Shown here piece by piece: positions 1-11,676 of a DNA stretch of 64,000 bases. Source of the stretch: Nilaparvata lugens (Eukaryota > Arthropoda > Insecta > Hemiptera > Delphacidae); NCBI RefSeq assembly GCF_014356525.2, contig NC_052505.1, positions 5,587,836 to 5,651,835 of the forward strand, read 5' to 3'. A program made the position numbers and the translations under genes. How positions within the stretch are numbered: the stretch's first letter is position 1; the number at the start of each line of letters is the position of its first letter. The notes under the pieces were generated by a model that made no database searches, was not told where the DNA came from, and saw nothing but the letters and a program-made list of their open reading frames with translations.

Positions 1-345
1 TATTATAATTATCACTGCACATTAAATAAATTTAGTTATTTCAGAGAATATTGAGGCCACTAACAACTCACAACTCCTAAAATGAATATGTTTAGGATAG
101 AACAACAGGCTTGGCCCAAAACTATTCTGTTCCCAAATTTTGATAATGAATGTCCAAAGAAATAGGTTATGCTTGAAAGTTCAAACTCAGTTTTTCTCTA
201 AAAAATATATATATAAGAACTAGAAATTTCGAATTTAGTAAGATTAAAACATCAAATTATAGTTGAATATTATAATTATCACTGCACATTGAATAAATTC
301 ATTTATTTCAGAGAATTTTGAGGCCAAAAATACAAAATATACAAA
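1..345. repeat. Dispersed repeat, two adjacent partial copies
   Basis: Bases 1-60 and 269-330 share a near-identical block (ATAATTATCACTGCACATT, then TATTTCAGAGAAT and TTGAGGCCA). A third copy with the same preceding sequence lies at about 63130-63275. Unrecognised family. Confidence 0.7.
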
Positions 346-979
346 TACACTAATTATGTGGTAGTTGTTACTAAAAATCAATGCTGGAATTAATGCTAAT
401 GAATTTTTTCCTTTTTACAATTGGATATCCAAAATACCCGAATAATGATTATTTTTAGTAGTGTTTTATATACAATAAAATAAGGGCACTAGTTATCCTC
501 TGTAATTAATGGTGAAATGCATAAAAACTGCTGATGAATATTTTTCTCTTAGAATTCATGAGTTAGGAAACTATTATATGTATGTATTCGATGCTCCCAT
601 ATTCGGTCATGCTCGAAAGAGCTTGCATATGTGTAATGTTACTTTATGTAATATTAAATAAATTGAATGATAATGAAAACATTATCTATTTATCGGAGTT
701 AGGATGAATTGATTCATTTCTGCTTAATCAAAACTTTCAACACTTCATTCAAATCTGTATATGGTACCGTTTCTATGAATTATGTTAGGTATCAGAATGT
801 GGTTTACTCATGCATGATATCCACAGCAAGGTCACGAGGAAAAATAAAAAATAACTAACAATATTCAGTTGACATACTTGCTATTCTACTAGATAATAAT
901 CAGTTTGTTTGACAGTTTTCCTACTACACATGCAAACTCAATTATGCATGAGGATCTCTCTAAACTCTGCTAAAAATGC

Positions 980-1345
980 CATGTATTAGTTGAAATTTCA
1001 TCACTCCAATAGTAATTTCATGGAGTTTTAAAATGAACCTCCTTCCATCGAAGGGTTCACCGTTGAAAATTCAATGTATTAGTTGATTAAAATTCCATCA
1101 CTCTAGTAATATCATGACGTTCTATAGATAAGCCTCTTTCCATCCAAGTATTCACAGTTAAAAATTTAATGTATTAGTTATTTACTCTACTAGTCATTTC
1201 ATGACATTTTATGAATAAACCTTCCATCCAAGGATTCACAGTTAAAACTTGAATGTATTAGTTACTTAAAATTCCATCATCTAGTTATTTCATGACGCTT
1301 TACAAATAAACCTTCTTTCATTCATGAATTCACATTGAAAATAGC
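980..1345. repeat. Degenerate tandem repeat, four units of about 90 bp
   Basis: Units begin near 980, 1073, 1169 and 1253 with ATGTATTAGTT and contain TCATGACGTTCTA, AAACCTTCCATCCAAG and ATTCACAGTTAAAA. Units diverge by roughly 10-20% with indels. Confidence 0.75.
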
Positions 1346-1654
1346 ACTTTGTGCTTCGTGCTAAAGTCCTTAAAGAGGAATTTGTCACATTTTCAATGCT
1401 CAGTTGATTATGGAACACAATCTTGGTCACTACAGTATTCTATTTCGTAGAATTTACTCTAAATTCATTCCACAAATAATTTCTCCTCTCCCTTTAAGTT
1501 AATATTAAATCCAATTTAGTTTTACATATTGGACAATATCCCCCAATGTATAAAAACACTTCCCCCAATGTATTTATTCACTTATTTTCATTCTTACTAA
1601 GAAAAAACACAGACCCACCAAATCTTAAACATATAATTTTTAGTTTATAGAATA
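1346..1654. other. No recognisable feature
   Basis: AT-rich intergenic DNA; the block CCCCCAATGTAT is repeated 26 bp apart near 1540-1570. No gene seen. Confidence 0.4.
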
Positions 1655-1795
1655 TAATTATAGTACCCTTTTAAAATTAATAAAAAAAAACAAGAATACA
1701 AATTGAAACGTAACTGTATTCTTGTTTTTTAATATTTTATTAATTTTAAAAGGGTACTATAATTCTATTTTATAAATACAACAAAGTAGCCCTGA
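1655..1795. mobile_element. Fold-back MITE, GGGTACTATAATT family
   Basis: Arms from about 1663 (ATAGTACCCTTTTAAAATTAA) and 1736-1762 (TTAATTTTAAAAGGGTACTAT) are inverted. The right side then reads TAAATACAACAAAGTAGCCCTGA, also seen at 5640-5712 and 33895-33960. Confidence 0.7.
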
Positions 1796-2480
1796 TTCAT
1801 AATTTTTAGTTTATTCAGAAGGGTTGGAGCGAAATCATTCATTTTTGTATTTATTTATTTTTATTTTTACAAAAATGCACAGATCCATCATATCTGAAAC
1901 ATTTGCGTTTCAAATTCATTACGGAATTTTGTAGCGAAACTATTCAATTCTAGTCTCAACAATAATAAATTTCTATTGAACGATTATGAAGCCATTTATT
2001 TCTTGAATAGGAATTTCTATTTTAGAACTTATCGAGCGGTACCTTTGAATACAACCATACAACTCAGTACAGTGGGAAGTAGTAGTCTATTTATAATAAT
2101 AGCATTGATTTTCCGGTTTGACGTCACAAATTCTTGATTAAGTCACTCCAACTAAAGTTGAATCCAATCGATTTCCACCTCACAACCCGGATCTTTCTCA
2201 ATGCCCTAATATTTATTATATTCCCTTTCCTGTAGTCTCCCTTGCAATAAATGACTGAAAATAGAAATCAAACACTGAAACCCTTCTTTATTCAAATTAA
2301 AATGAATAAACATAAACAAACAAATACATTCTAAAAATCAAATACAATATTGTTTTATAATTTTTATTTTGTGGATTTCTCTACAGGCTATCATGTAGCG
2401 TGACTTGAAGGATGTATTTATTTCTATATTACTTGAATTAATAATTTGATTGTATGGGATGGGTTATTATCGGTTACATC

Positions 2481-2665
2481 AAGTATTAGGGCAAGACCAC
2501 ATTGGGAGTTTTTTAGACGTTTTAGAAGAGTCGGTAGGGCAGGAAAGTCTTCGATTGACTGATTGGGTTTGGCGTTCGGGAATCAGCTGATAATCAGCCA
2601 ATCGGAGAGCTTCCTGCTTTACCGACTCGCCTGAAAACGCATAATGTGGTCTTGCCCTAATACTT
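2481..2665. mobile_element. TIR MITE with perfect 22-bp ends
   Basis: 2481-2502 (AAGTATTAGGGCAAGACCAC...) is the exact reverse complement of 2644-2665, and the inverted similarity continues inward (GTCGGTAGGGCAGGAAAG versus CTTCCTGCTTTACCGAC). A TA may be the target duplication. Bases 18710-18870 hold a divergent relative with the same inner words (CAGGAAGCTCTCCGATTGGCTGAT). Confidence 0.8.
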
Positions 2666-3235
2666 TATGCAATTTTTCAATTTAATTTTTAATTTATTTA
2701 TTTCAATTTTCACAACATCACATTTCATCAAGTACATAAATATAAGAACCTCTCTATCTATTTAGTTATTTGAGAGGTATACAGTTAGAAAATTTACAGA
2801 CAATAATTATTTTATAACTCTTTGATAATATTCCAATGAACACAAAGTCAACAACAGAAGTTCGAAAACAGTTCAGTACAGATTGTCGGTACACTTTTTT
2901 AGCATCCCACTTTTTAGCAACCGATAATAACAATCAAATTATTTATTTAATTAATATAAAAATAAATACATAGTACCCTTTGTTTGAACTATTTTATATA
3001 AATACTACGGTACTAGTTTCAGCGTTCAAGCTATTTTCAAGTTAGTATGACTTTTGAAAAAATTATTTTTGTATAATTTTTTTGAAAAAAAAGACGTTTG
3101 AATATTTTTTTTAAAGGACAGTTGAAAATGGCTTGAAAGCTGGAACTAGTAGTGTTTATGTAGAAAAGTTGAAAAAGTGTACTATGTAGTTGAAAGAATA
3201 AGACGTTGATATTGTCAATACCACTATATTGACAA
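2666..3235. other. Gene-free AT-rich stretch
   Basis: No gene. A partial TAGTACCCTTTG motif near 2970 may be a scrap of the fold-back MITE family. GAATAAGACGTTGATATTG at 3197-3215 recurs inverted near 4588-4606 and, altered, at 15957. Confidence 0.4.
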
Positions 3236-3725
3236 TTAGCAGGTAACCCGTGCTTCGCAAGGGTCTTCCTTAAAACTTGACGTAATGAAATCTAGAAGAA
3301 TTCAAAATAGGCCTATAAGAATCCTCGGTTCATTAAGAATTTATATGCTGCATTTCAAGTAAATCAGTATGACCACCTTTCAATTAAAAAAAAGAAGTTG
3401 GATTCAAAATGGCGGAAAAAATTTGGGTGTGACGGAAAACCTGTTTTATCATTCTAAAAGGATCCCCAATCATACCTATCTTCTAATTTCCCTTTTAAGA
3501 GAAATCTTCTGCTGCTTCCATACACACTGGAAGCATGACAAATAATTGAAAACTTGACAAACTGAAAACTTGATGTAATCAAATCTTGAAGAATTTAAGT
3601 TAAGCAAGAATCTATATGCAAAATTTCAAGTTAATCAGTCCAGTAGTTCTGACGTGATAATGCGTCAAACATAATTTCCCTATACTTAACACCTGTATAG
3701 GCTACGTTTATAATCCAGTTCTTTC
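3236..3725 (+). repeat. Dispersed repeat beginning ACCCGTGC-TTCGCAAGGGT
   Basis: Opens AGCAGGTAACCCGTGCTTCG and ends near CCTTTATTATAGTATAGA, with GTCCAGTAGTTCTGACGTGA inside. Other copies are at 30413-31190 (interrupted by another element) and 34755-34990. Probably non-autonomous; superfamily not assigned. Confidence 0.7.
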
Positions 3726-4779
3726 CTTTATTATAGTATAGAAGATGATACATGGATGGATGATCATTTTTATTTTACTAAAAGATAGAATAAGTTGAAT
3801 AGTTTCCCTTTCAGAGGGAGTTTTGATACCCCACAAAACTCATTTTTCATTTGAAGATATAACAAAAAGGTGCATATGACCTTATTTTTTTGCTCAGCTT
3901 GCCAAAATACCCCTCATTCCAATATTATAATTTTCGACTGATTGTACAGTGAGTCAGTCATTCTATCAGGGCTCGAATAATTTTGAAATTTTAATTAAAT
4001 AAAAAATGGAAGAATATAATTTCTCTATGTAAATAACAACACCTTCATTCAAAGACATATTAACTGCATGCGTTTTCATATTGCCGATACAGCATTGATG
4101 AAACTGTAGACGTTTATTTAGTACTTTGTCTCAAAAATTGTTCTAGCTGAAAAATTAATAATCCATGCCACGTGTAGGCCTAAACATTGCATCAGGAAAA
4201 CGAAGTTTCAAAACTATGTTTTCCAGGTAGAAAGCAATATAGAAACAGATGTTCCTTTTTTAATTTCGACTATATGATTTGGTGATTTTTCAATGAAATT
4301 GAATGTACCATTAATGAAATTTGAACATTAATTCTGAAAAATCTAGAAGGAAAATCAAAATTTGGGCTTCCAGGTGCACGAAATTGATATTTTTAGAATC
4401 TATGTGCAAAATTTGGAGATCTAAATCATTCCCGTTTTTCCGGTATGCAATCCACAAGTTGACATGTTTTGATGCAAACAAACGAACACACGAACAAACA
4501 CAACCCTACTCTCTCTTATTATATAGATATCAACGTCTTATTCTTTCAACTACAAAGTCCTATTCTTTCAACTTCAAATACCACTATATTGACAATATCA
4601 ACGTCTTATTCTCTCAATCATGGAGAAACACAACAAAATCTCATACCAAACAATCAAATTACTATGTAGTTATTTCTATATTAATTAAACAATCCAGGTA
4701 GCCTTATTAAAATAGGCCTACTCTATTATAAATTATCAATTTTTGGAAGTAGTGGAGGAAAATTTAGTTGAACAAAACA
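3726..4779. repeat. Repeat-derived sequence
   Basis: 4300-4525 (GGGCTTCCAGGTGCACGAAA ... CGAACACACGAACAAACACA) resembles the terminal part of common arthropod dispersed repeats. 4531-4620 repeats ACGTCTTATTCT three times. The 126-codon frame here has no protein similarity I recognise. Confidence 0.45.
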
Positions 4780-4925
4780 AATTCACTTTCTGTGTAGTTG
4801 AGGAGTTGAAATTGTGGTAATTATTCATATTAAATGAAAAAGACTAAGAAATTGTCAAAAACCACAGACCACATCTGTATTCAATCACATACAATTTCTT
4901 AGTCTTTTTCATTTAATATTTAATT
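4780..4925. mobile_element. Small hairpin repeat (AAGACTAAGAAATTGT family)
   Basis: AAATGAAAAAGACTAAGAAATTGT (starting near 4834) is inverted at 4890-4915. The same block with its flank (GTGGTAATTATTCATATTAA) occurs inverted at 42735-42790, so the family is dispersed. It lies about 100-200 bp ahead of the EFCAB14-like first exon. Confidence 0.65.
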
Positions 4926-5105
4926 TAAAAAAAATTCAGTTGGGACATACGCGTGACCTCTACCTTCTTGTTCTATGTAGCGTGGCTCCAATAGTTGATG
5001 TAACCGATTAGAGGCGAGTTGTGAGCGGTCCTTGTGAATTATGCAGTGGCAGAGGTGAGTGGAGGCGGTTGTGTTAGTGGGGGCGGTAGCAGTGGAGGCG
5101 GTAGC

Positions 5106-5478
5106 ATGACGATGGACTCGACGCGAGTGAACGTGCCGTTGCGAGTTGGAGGCGGCAAAAAGATGCGGAAACGCAAAGAGCTAGATGCGCTGGCCGGGGG
5201 CGGTAAGCGGTGCGGTAGCGGGGGCGGCAAACGCGGCTCAGGTGACCAGCTGCTGTCTGAAAGCACAGATGAGGAGATGTGGACTGGTGGCGGTATGCGG
5301 GGGGCGGGAGTAAGGGCATCGGGTCGCTATCTGATCAGGCGACGCACATGTGCGTCCATGCTGCGTGCGTGTACTGCGCTGCTCGTGCTCGCGTGTGTGT
5401 TGGCGACCACTACGGTTATGTGGCTGTTCATCGATGTTCGCGAACAGGCCACGTTTCTGCGCACGCAGCTCGATCAAG
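5106..5478 (+). CDS. EFCAB14-like: EFCAB14-like protein, coding exon 1 (N-terminus and TM helix)
   Basis: First coding exon of a seven-exon + strand gene; the joined exons would encode about 409 residues. I start at ATG 5106; ATG 5163 is a strong alternative because it opens with MRKRKELDAL, closely matching the first residues of vertebrate EFCAB14 (MKKRKELNAL, from memory). The frame is closed by TGA at 5022 and has no earlier ATG. Seen here: a Gly/Lys/Arg-rich cytosolic segment, an acidic SESTDEE patch (residues 51-57), a basic stop (RYLIRRR), then a hydrophobic helix at about residues 85-108, predicting a type II single-pass protein. The exon ends phase 1 at G|GTACAG. The family is poorly characterised; a role cannot be stated. 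This exon is GC-rich with GGC/GGT runs, unlike its AT-rich surroundings, consistent with a 5' CpG-type exon. Confidence 0.75.
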
Positions 5479-5629
5479 GTACAGTACTAGAACACCTTGG
5501 TTCTGATGTGCTATAGATGGTGATCACAACATCGTCAGGTTATAAAATAAATTTCAAATAAATGTTTACTGATAGTCTTGTTATTTTAAATAAAATTTTC
5601 ACCGAAACTAGTAGTTATAGTTCGTATTC

Positions 5630-5715
5630 TTATTCAATTATTTTATTAATTTCAAAGGGTACTATAATATTATTTTATAACTACAAGAAAGTAGCCCTGA
5701 GTTCATACATTTGAA
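5630..5715. mobile_element. Half copy of the GGGTACTATAATT fold-back MITE
   Basis: TTTATTAATTTCAAAGGGTA through AAGTAGCCCTGAGTTCATAC matches 33885-33965 closely; only one arm is present. Confidence 0.65.
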
Positions 5716-6624
5716 AAAGGAACTATACTAGTCTATATGCTGTTGGGAGCAATATTATTGATCTAACGATAGTTGATGAATCAGCTAAATCAATGTTGAT
5801 TTAGGTCAATAACCAGTGAATCTTGTGAATATCACATGAAACCAGATATAATAGAATATCATGTTTATTGAAGACTATTCTAATCAGTAAAACCAAAAAC
5901 GATGATTTATCACAAATTATTCTTGCTCTTAGTTAAAATTTGAACTGTGCTTGAAATTGAGTTTTGTCTGAAAATCTTTCTAATAAAAATGATCAAACCC
6001 CTCCCATGAAGGAAATGAATGAAAAATTGAAATATTCTATAGAATAAAATGTTATTGTTACAGTACTAATAATATATTTCAGTATTATGGCATCCATGTA
6101 TCATATGATTAAACTAGAAGAAGCAAATCTTCTTCTCGTATATACTAAACTAGAAATAAAAACCTGGACATACAGTATCTTTTTCTTTCATATCGACGTA
6201 TGAATCTCGAGATTTCTGTTCAAACTACTGTTTGCAAAGCCAATTCTTTTAGATACATTTGTTGAAAGTGGACTCGTTTACAAATTTTGCTCATTTTTTT
6301 CTCTTTTTTCCAACTTTCTTCTCCAATACTTCCCTTTTCTTCTCCTCTTCACCCTTCATTTCTTAATTTTATACCCTCTACCTGTCTATTACATGGGAAA
6401 CCATAGTTGGCTAGGTATTTTTCCTCCTTTCTTTCTTTTCAGCACACCCCGCCATGAATCCTGTTTTTGTATTTTATTAGAAATTTATTTTTGATTGTGT
6501 TTTTTGATTTCTTTTATGTATATTGTATTGTGTTGTGTGTGTTGTTATATGATATTGTATTCATACTAAATTAAGTGTACTTGCATCATAGAATTTAAAA
6601 TCATGTTGATTCTTCTCTTTGCAG
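5716..6624. other. Remainder of intron 1, EFCAB14-like gene
   Basis: AT-rich intron with a pyrimidine-rich stretch at 6290-6440. No exon or repeat recognised. Confidence 0.5.
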
Positions 6625-6761
6625 TGGTTGCTGGAAATCAGGGAGTGCCAGATACTCTACAAAAATGTCATTCGATCTCCAGAGAGTTGCAAAAGAATCA
6701 GACAGAGCTCTTCAATCGGATCACAGCCCTGTCCCAGCAAATAGCAGCTTTCAATACTCAG
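6625..6761 (+). CDS. EFCAB14-like: EFCAB14-like protein, coding exon 2
   Basis: Acceptor TCTCTTTGCAG before 6625 and donor CAG|GTACAT after 6761. Phase 1 in, phase 0 out (137 nt = 2 + 45 codons). It encodes heptad-like sequence with KNQTELFNRITALSQQI, resembling the luminal/extracellular coiled coil that follows the membrane helix in EFCAB14. An 820-bp dispersed repeat begins only about 13 bp after the donor. Confidence 0.75.
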
Positions 6762-6774
6762 GTACATTTCTTTT

Positions 6775-7597
6775 TTACTTTCCTTGCCCTATTACCATAG
6801 GTAAGGAAAGTATTGCTTTCCAAAAAAAATTAAGTTACCCAAATTCCTAAATTTCTATAAGTTTCAAGGTCCCTGAGTCCAAAAAAGTGGTTTTTGGGTA
6901 TTGGTCTGTAGGCCTATGTGTGTATGAGTGTATGTATGACTGTGTACACGATATCTCATCTCCCAATTAACGGAATGACTTGAAGTTTGGAACTCAAGGT
7001 CCATACAATATTATGATCCGACACGAGCAATTTCGATCAAATGCAATTCAAGATAGCGGCTAAAATGGCGAAAATGTTGTCAAAAACAAGGTTTTTCGCG
7101 ATTTTCTCGAAAACGGCTCCAACGATTTTGATCAAATTTATACATAAAATAGTCATTGATAAGCTCTATCACTGCCATCAGTCCCATATCTATAAAAATT
7201 TCAGGAGCTCCGCCCCATCTATGCAAAGTTTGATTCTAGATTCCCAATTATCAGGCTTCAGATACAATTTAAACAAAAAATTTCAAGTGGAATAGATTGA
7301 GCATGAACATCTCTACAATTAATTTTCGGTAACATTTTCACCTAAAATGGAAAATAAGCTCGAAATTTGAGAAAATGTGATTATTCAATATTGTAAACTG
7401 TTGACAACTGTTGACTCTATTAAATCATTCACTATGAAGGGATAGCAGACCTCGTGTGTCTCCAGCGTTATTGTCCTGTCACCAGCTGGCTCAGATCTCT
7501 GAATAGTAGACTTGAGATGCGCGTGAACACTAGTGTCAGGTGATCAATTTTCATAACGGAAAGAAAAGTTGTGTGAGTGCGCCACACCAGATTTTTG
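6775..7597 (+). repeat. Dispersed repeat R4, copy 1
   Basis: Starts with the hairpin CTTTCCTTGCCCTATTACCA/TAGGTAAGGAAAG and ends near GTGTGAGTGCGCCACACCAG. It carries one segment homologous to the 166-bp satellite monomer (about 7060-7235). Copy 2 is at 19590-20415 and an inverted copy 3 at 27671-30316. Confidence 0.8.
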
Positions 7598-7839
7598 AAT
7601 CTTTCTCTTTTGTAACAAGCATAAATGTTACAGACAAATAAGTTGTAGAGCAAACGGAGCCTTATCATATTGAGGTACAAAAATTAGGATGAAAAATGTT
7701 GAGTGATAGTTAATGATAGGCTACCACTATTAACGTGGCTAAAAGTCTTAGCTGAGATCTTGACTGTCCTTGAAAAGATTTTATTGAAAAGTTAGTTTCT
7801 TGCCCTTTTGTTATTCATATCTTAGCTACTAGATATGGA

Positions 7840-8450
7840 AATTACTAATCATATACTATTAAACAAGCAATTTCTGTTTATGTGTTTAGATGTTTCTTTA
7901 TATGTTTGTATTTCACCGGATCTCGAAAACGGCTCTAACGATTCTCACGAAATTCAGAACATAGTAGGTTTATAATATAAAAACTCGATTGCACTAGGTC
8001 TTATCCCTGGGAAAACTTGATGAAGGACATTAAAAGGATTTATTCATCCTTGGAAAAACAGATGATAATTTCGTTGTCTGGTGATGATGAAAGTGAGTGA
8101 CGAACTGATACAAAATTATGACTCAGCTGTTGAAATTTTGTAATCATTCAATCAGGTGCTTAGTGTCGGTTGTACAAGAGCCGGTTAAATTTTAATCCTG
8201 ATTAATTACAGTAGAACCAACCTGATAAGCTATCTTTTTGAAATGGTCTTCTCTGATTTCGATTAAATTTAACATGCTTTTGTGAGAGAAATTTTTGCAT
8301 TACTCTGGAAATAATCTCAATCCACTGTTATTAGATAGAACCTTTATGTATGAAATATAAATATATTATAATTTCTTCTTTCGTAATAAATTTTATTTGC
8401 TTTTGTACTCCAGATCGGAGCTCGGTGCCCCGATATTTACTTTTATTAAA
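7840..8450 (+). repeat. Dispersed repeat R5, copy 1
   Basis: Starts near TATACTATTAAACAAGCAAT, contains TCTCGAAAACGGCTCTAACG and GATTGCACTAGGTCTTATCC, and ends at GCTCGGTGCCCCGATATTT. Other copies: 16615-17270, 46633-47015, 52811-53480; an inverted one at about 14165-14712. Confidence 0.75.
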
Positions 8451-8719
8451 CCAATGATAACCAGTGATTACACTGGTAGACAATTATAAGACAGTGATAG
8501 GCACATTATTAAATCTATCATAACCAACTTGAAATCTTGAATTAGAATTAAAATCATCAAGTACTCTTCCATATTATTTTATCAATGCATAACATGCTTA
8601 GAATCTTTTAAGAGTCTGTTTCACCTGCAAGTAAAATTAAGTGAAAAATATTGAATAAATATAAATTAATGGTATTTTATGTGCATCTTATTCTTATTTT
8701 TCTTCCCCTCTTCTGCCAC

Positions 8720-9005
8720 TACAGCGCAGGGGTACCAGCCTCAAGTCCATCTCCTCCATGTTGTGTTATCCTCTGCCATTTTTCTCATATCTCGCATCGT
8801 CCTGCCTGAGCCTCTCTCACTACCCAATCCCTCCAGATAACCCTCCCAGTTCATCCTAGGTCTATCCCTCCGTCTCTTTCCCTCCCTTCTAGCCCACCAC
8901 TTCCTTCACCGGGCGACATTCTTGCATTCTGGTGAGGTGCTCAAACCACTTGAGTTGCCTTTCTTTAATGTCCTCCATCAAGCTAGCTCCGCAGTGCAGG
9001 CTGGA
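8720..9005 (-). mobile_element. RTE-type LINE, reverse-transcriptase C-terminal fragment
   Basis: Minus-strand translation contains KERQLKWFEHLTRMQECRP (stops and frame changes follow) and RRRDRPRMNWEGYLE, the conserved C-terminal pattern of RTE-like reverse transcriptases (RQLRWFGHV...RGRPRKTW). 5'-truncated and decayed, inside intron 2 of the EFCAB14-like gene. Confidence 0.7.
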
Positions 9006-9659
9006 TGCTTGTCTGACTCGGACTAGGCGCTGAGACAGCAACTAATAGCAGCGTTGGTGGGAATGCGAGCGGCCGCAGTAGAATCTTCCACCCAGCAATG
9101 GTCGGCGTAGTTCCGCCTAGCGGACAGACGAAAGATCAATCCAGTCGGTTATTTGATCCCTCCAGCCAAGCTCAGCCAAGCAGCCTAGACAATAGAACAA
9201 TGGAGTGGCGGTCCTATTCGCGTTCATCAGCAGTTTTCTTTCTCATGATTATTTTGATTTTTGTGTTACCTATAATCAATAATAACTCCAGTCACCAGTA
9301 AAAAGTTTCCAGAAACGTGGTGTACTACTATATTAATGACTTTTCATGATGATTTCTAATTATTTAAAAACATTGTTGACATTCTGAGCCTTCAGGCTAA
9401 ACTTGGGGTCGCTGAGAACGAATCTGCAATCAGAATTTCTCTATCACGAAAAATAACGAAAAAACCCAGCTGTTGATCTTCCGGCAACCGTTAACAGTCA
9501 TCCTGCAATGCGGCCGAAACACTTCCAAGCCAGACACCCATCTCAAATGACAACAACGCCAAGCTGTGAGAAACCATCCTGCACTGCGGCGCTAGGTTCA
9601 GAGCTTATCTTTCCACTTCCCCTCTCACTCTCTCATTTCGCCATCTATCACGACTTATG

Positions 9660-9905
9660 ATGGTGTTCATATGTTCGCAAGTATGATAAACTGGCATTCA
9701 TGAATATTAACTGGCATTAATATTAATTCAATATTGTTTACTTAATTCTATTCCGCCTCTGTCCCGCAATCTGTCCTGATGTATGGTGTTCATATGTTTA
9801 TAAGTATGATAAACTAGCATTCATGAATATTAACTGGCAGTAATATTAATTCAATATTGTTTACTTAATTTTATTCCGCCTCTGTCCCGCAATCTGCCCC
9901 GGTTA
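9660..9905. repeat. Tandem duplication, two units of about 120 bp
   Basis: GTGTTCATATGTT, GCATTCATGAATATTAACTG and CCGCCTCTGTCCCGCAATCT occur in both 9663-9780 and 9783-9900 with few differences. Confidence 0.85.
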
Positions 9906-9984
9906 CACCAGCGTAGCGTGGATTTAACATTGGGAGATAGGACGGTACGTCTCCCGAAGATGTATTCCTAGCTAGATTTGAGAA

Positions 9985-10035
9985 TCGTGGAGTGCGAGAG
10001 GTACCGGGATCGATACCCGGCGCCTCCACCAAAAT
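9985..10035 (+). pseudogene. tRNA-like 3' half
   Basis: GTACCGGGATCGATACCCGG folds as a T arm with an ATCGATA loop, followed by CGCCTCCACCA, a CCA-like end. No complementary 5' acceptor strand or D arm was found upstream, so this is a tRNA-derived scrap rather than a gene. The same GGTGGAGGCGCCGG word occurs inverted at 39181-39194. Confidence 0.4.
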
Positions 10036-10048
10036 AAATATAATTAGG

Positions 10049-10300
10049 ATGGTGATTGATTGATTGATTGATTGAGTACTTTATTTATGTAGATTACAAT
10101 ATATACTGGCTTATACACTTGTATACAATAGCTTACAATACAGCAAAATTATAGATGAATTTACATAATATAGACTAGGAAAATCACTATTGAACTGTAT
10201 ATGATATGAAAAAGCAATTTGTAATATAATAACTATAGATAATAATCATATTGTTATGCATCTACATAAATTGGCGGAGCTTTGGACATATCAATGTCCA
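10049..10300 (-). mobile_element. LINE 3' end with (GATT)n tail
   Basis: Begins with five GATT units, then a block (GTACTTTATTTATGTAGATT ... GCTTACAATACAGCAAAATT) that is nearly identical to 39760-39945. Simple-repeat tails at one end are typical of non-LTR retrotransposons; orientation is inferred from the tail. Confidence 0.65.
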
Positions 10301-10303
10301 TTC

Positions 10304-10306
<3 letters not shown>

Positions 10307-10343
<37 letters not shown>
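10307..10343. repeat. (GA)n microsatellite
   Basis: Uninterrupted GA dinucleotides, about 18 units. Confidence 0.95.
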
Positions 10344-10345
<2 letters not shown>

Positions 10346-10990
10346 TGGTCGTTCAGGTTTTTGATAAAATAAAAATTATTATTTAAAAAGTTATGGGTCT
10401 GAAAAAAATGTACAATGAACTATTATCTTACTTCACCTTGAAAATTGTCCCTTGGCCTGATCCTGAAAGGTCCTGTTAAACCACTCCCGATTTTAAATAA
10501 ATAAATATATTAAAAAAAAACTTCTGCCAGCTGATTGAATCAAAGCACCAGCTTTCCCTACAAGATTCAAATCCTTAAAACACAATTATGCAGGTTTAAA
10601 CTGCCCGAACTGTGACAGCCTATAATTGAATTCTCAAGACAGAATCCTTCAGGTAACCAATGCCTTAACTCAACAATTATACTTCACAAACGGTTTGAAG
10701 AATACGGGCCCCGAAAGAAAAATTCAAAATCTATTTATGTGAAAAACACATGCAGCCTTGATTCACAGACCAAAAGTCGACTCACTCTTGTTTGTATAGC
10801 ATGGAGCTAAAAACCATAATATTGCCTTCATGAAACGTGATAAAACACACATTTCATCTTTGTATATTGGAGATCTTCTCGCTTTATCAATTACATTTTA
10901 TAATTAAATCCGCGACCAGATCTCCAATTCACAAAATAATATTTCAATAAAATTGAATGGGTTTTGATGTCATGTATGACGACAACCTTT
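10343..10990. repeat. Dispersed repeat R6, copy 1
   Basis: Matches 38300-38965 in inverted orientation over its whole length (for example CACATGCAGCCTTGATTCAC and ACTCACTCTTGTTTGTATAG). No coding content recognised. Confidence 0.8.
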
Positions 10991-11132
10991 AATATTAATA
11001 AAGCCTGTTGTTCATTTCCCAGTCATTCGTAGATGAGAATGATATTGTATTGGTATCTATCAATGTATAAATAAATATTGATAGATTCCACAATATCTTA
11101 GTGCAAAGATTGAATTAGCTTTATTTCTACAG

Positions 11133-11342
11133 GTGTCAGTAGTAAGCAGTGGTCTGAACAAAGTTGAGAAGCAGCTGAAAGCGTCGCCGGAACTTGTGAA
11201 TGTGGCTAGTCTATCATCCAGTGTTGCCAGCTTTGGCAGTCAGATACAAGATCTCGTCTCCACAACCAAACAGCTGAAGGAGACCAACACACGACTCGAT
11301 GAAACCTCTCATGCTTTGGAATTGAATATTACCTCGCTGAAG
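11133..11342 (+). CDS. EFCAB14-like: EFCAB14-like protein, coding exon 3
   Basis: Acceptor TTTATTTCTACAG, donor AAG|GTCAGT; 210 nt, phase 0 at both ends (70 codons). The translation contains LNKVEKQLKASPELVN, ASLSSSVASFGSQIQ and ETNTRLDETSHALE: a long amphipathic helix comparable with the vertebrate family's region of paired short coiled coils (LPTTVEGLQKSVASIG-type). One N-glycosylation sequon (NIT) is present. Confidence 0.78.
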
Positions 11343-11676
11343 GTCAGTGCTAATTCTAATTTCAAGTAGAATGTAAGTAGTGTAACAATTAGTTAAAGTA
11401 GTGTAAAGTTACTTTGGAACTTGAAATAATTCAATCGCTCTTATGAATCGACAGTTGGAGCTGAAGTACTAAACTATTTAGGAGACAGCTACATCTAATT
11501 ATAGGAGAGCTTCTTGATTATAATGAGTTGGTAAGCTTAGTTCCAGGGAAATAATTTAACCATTATTCTCAAACATCGTCAAACCCCTGAAAAGGTGAGT
11601 GATTCTTGAACCAAATCTTTATAACAGAAATAGTTGAGTGACAGAATTTTGTTTTTCTTTCTTCCATTCACATTCA

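Noticed and set aside
5039..5506. Other open frames overlapping EFCAB14-like exon 1
   Set aside because: GC-rich shadow frames of the coding exon; no splice continuity.
9985..10035. Functional tRNA gene
   Set aside because: A T arm and CCA-like end are present, but no D arm, anticodon arm or acceptor 5' strand could be paired.
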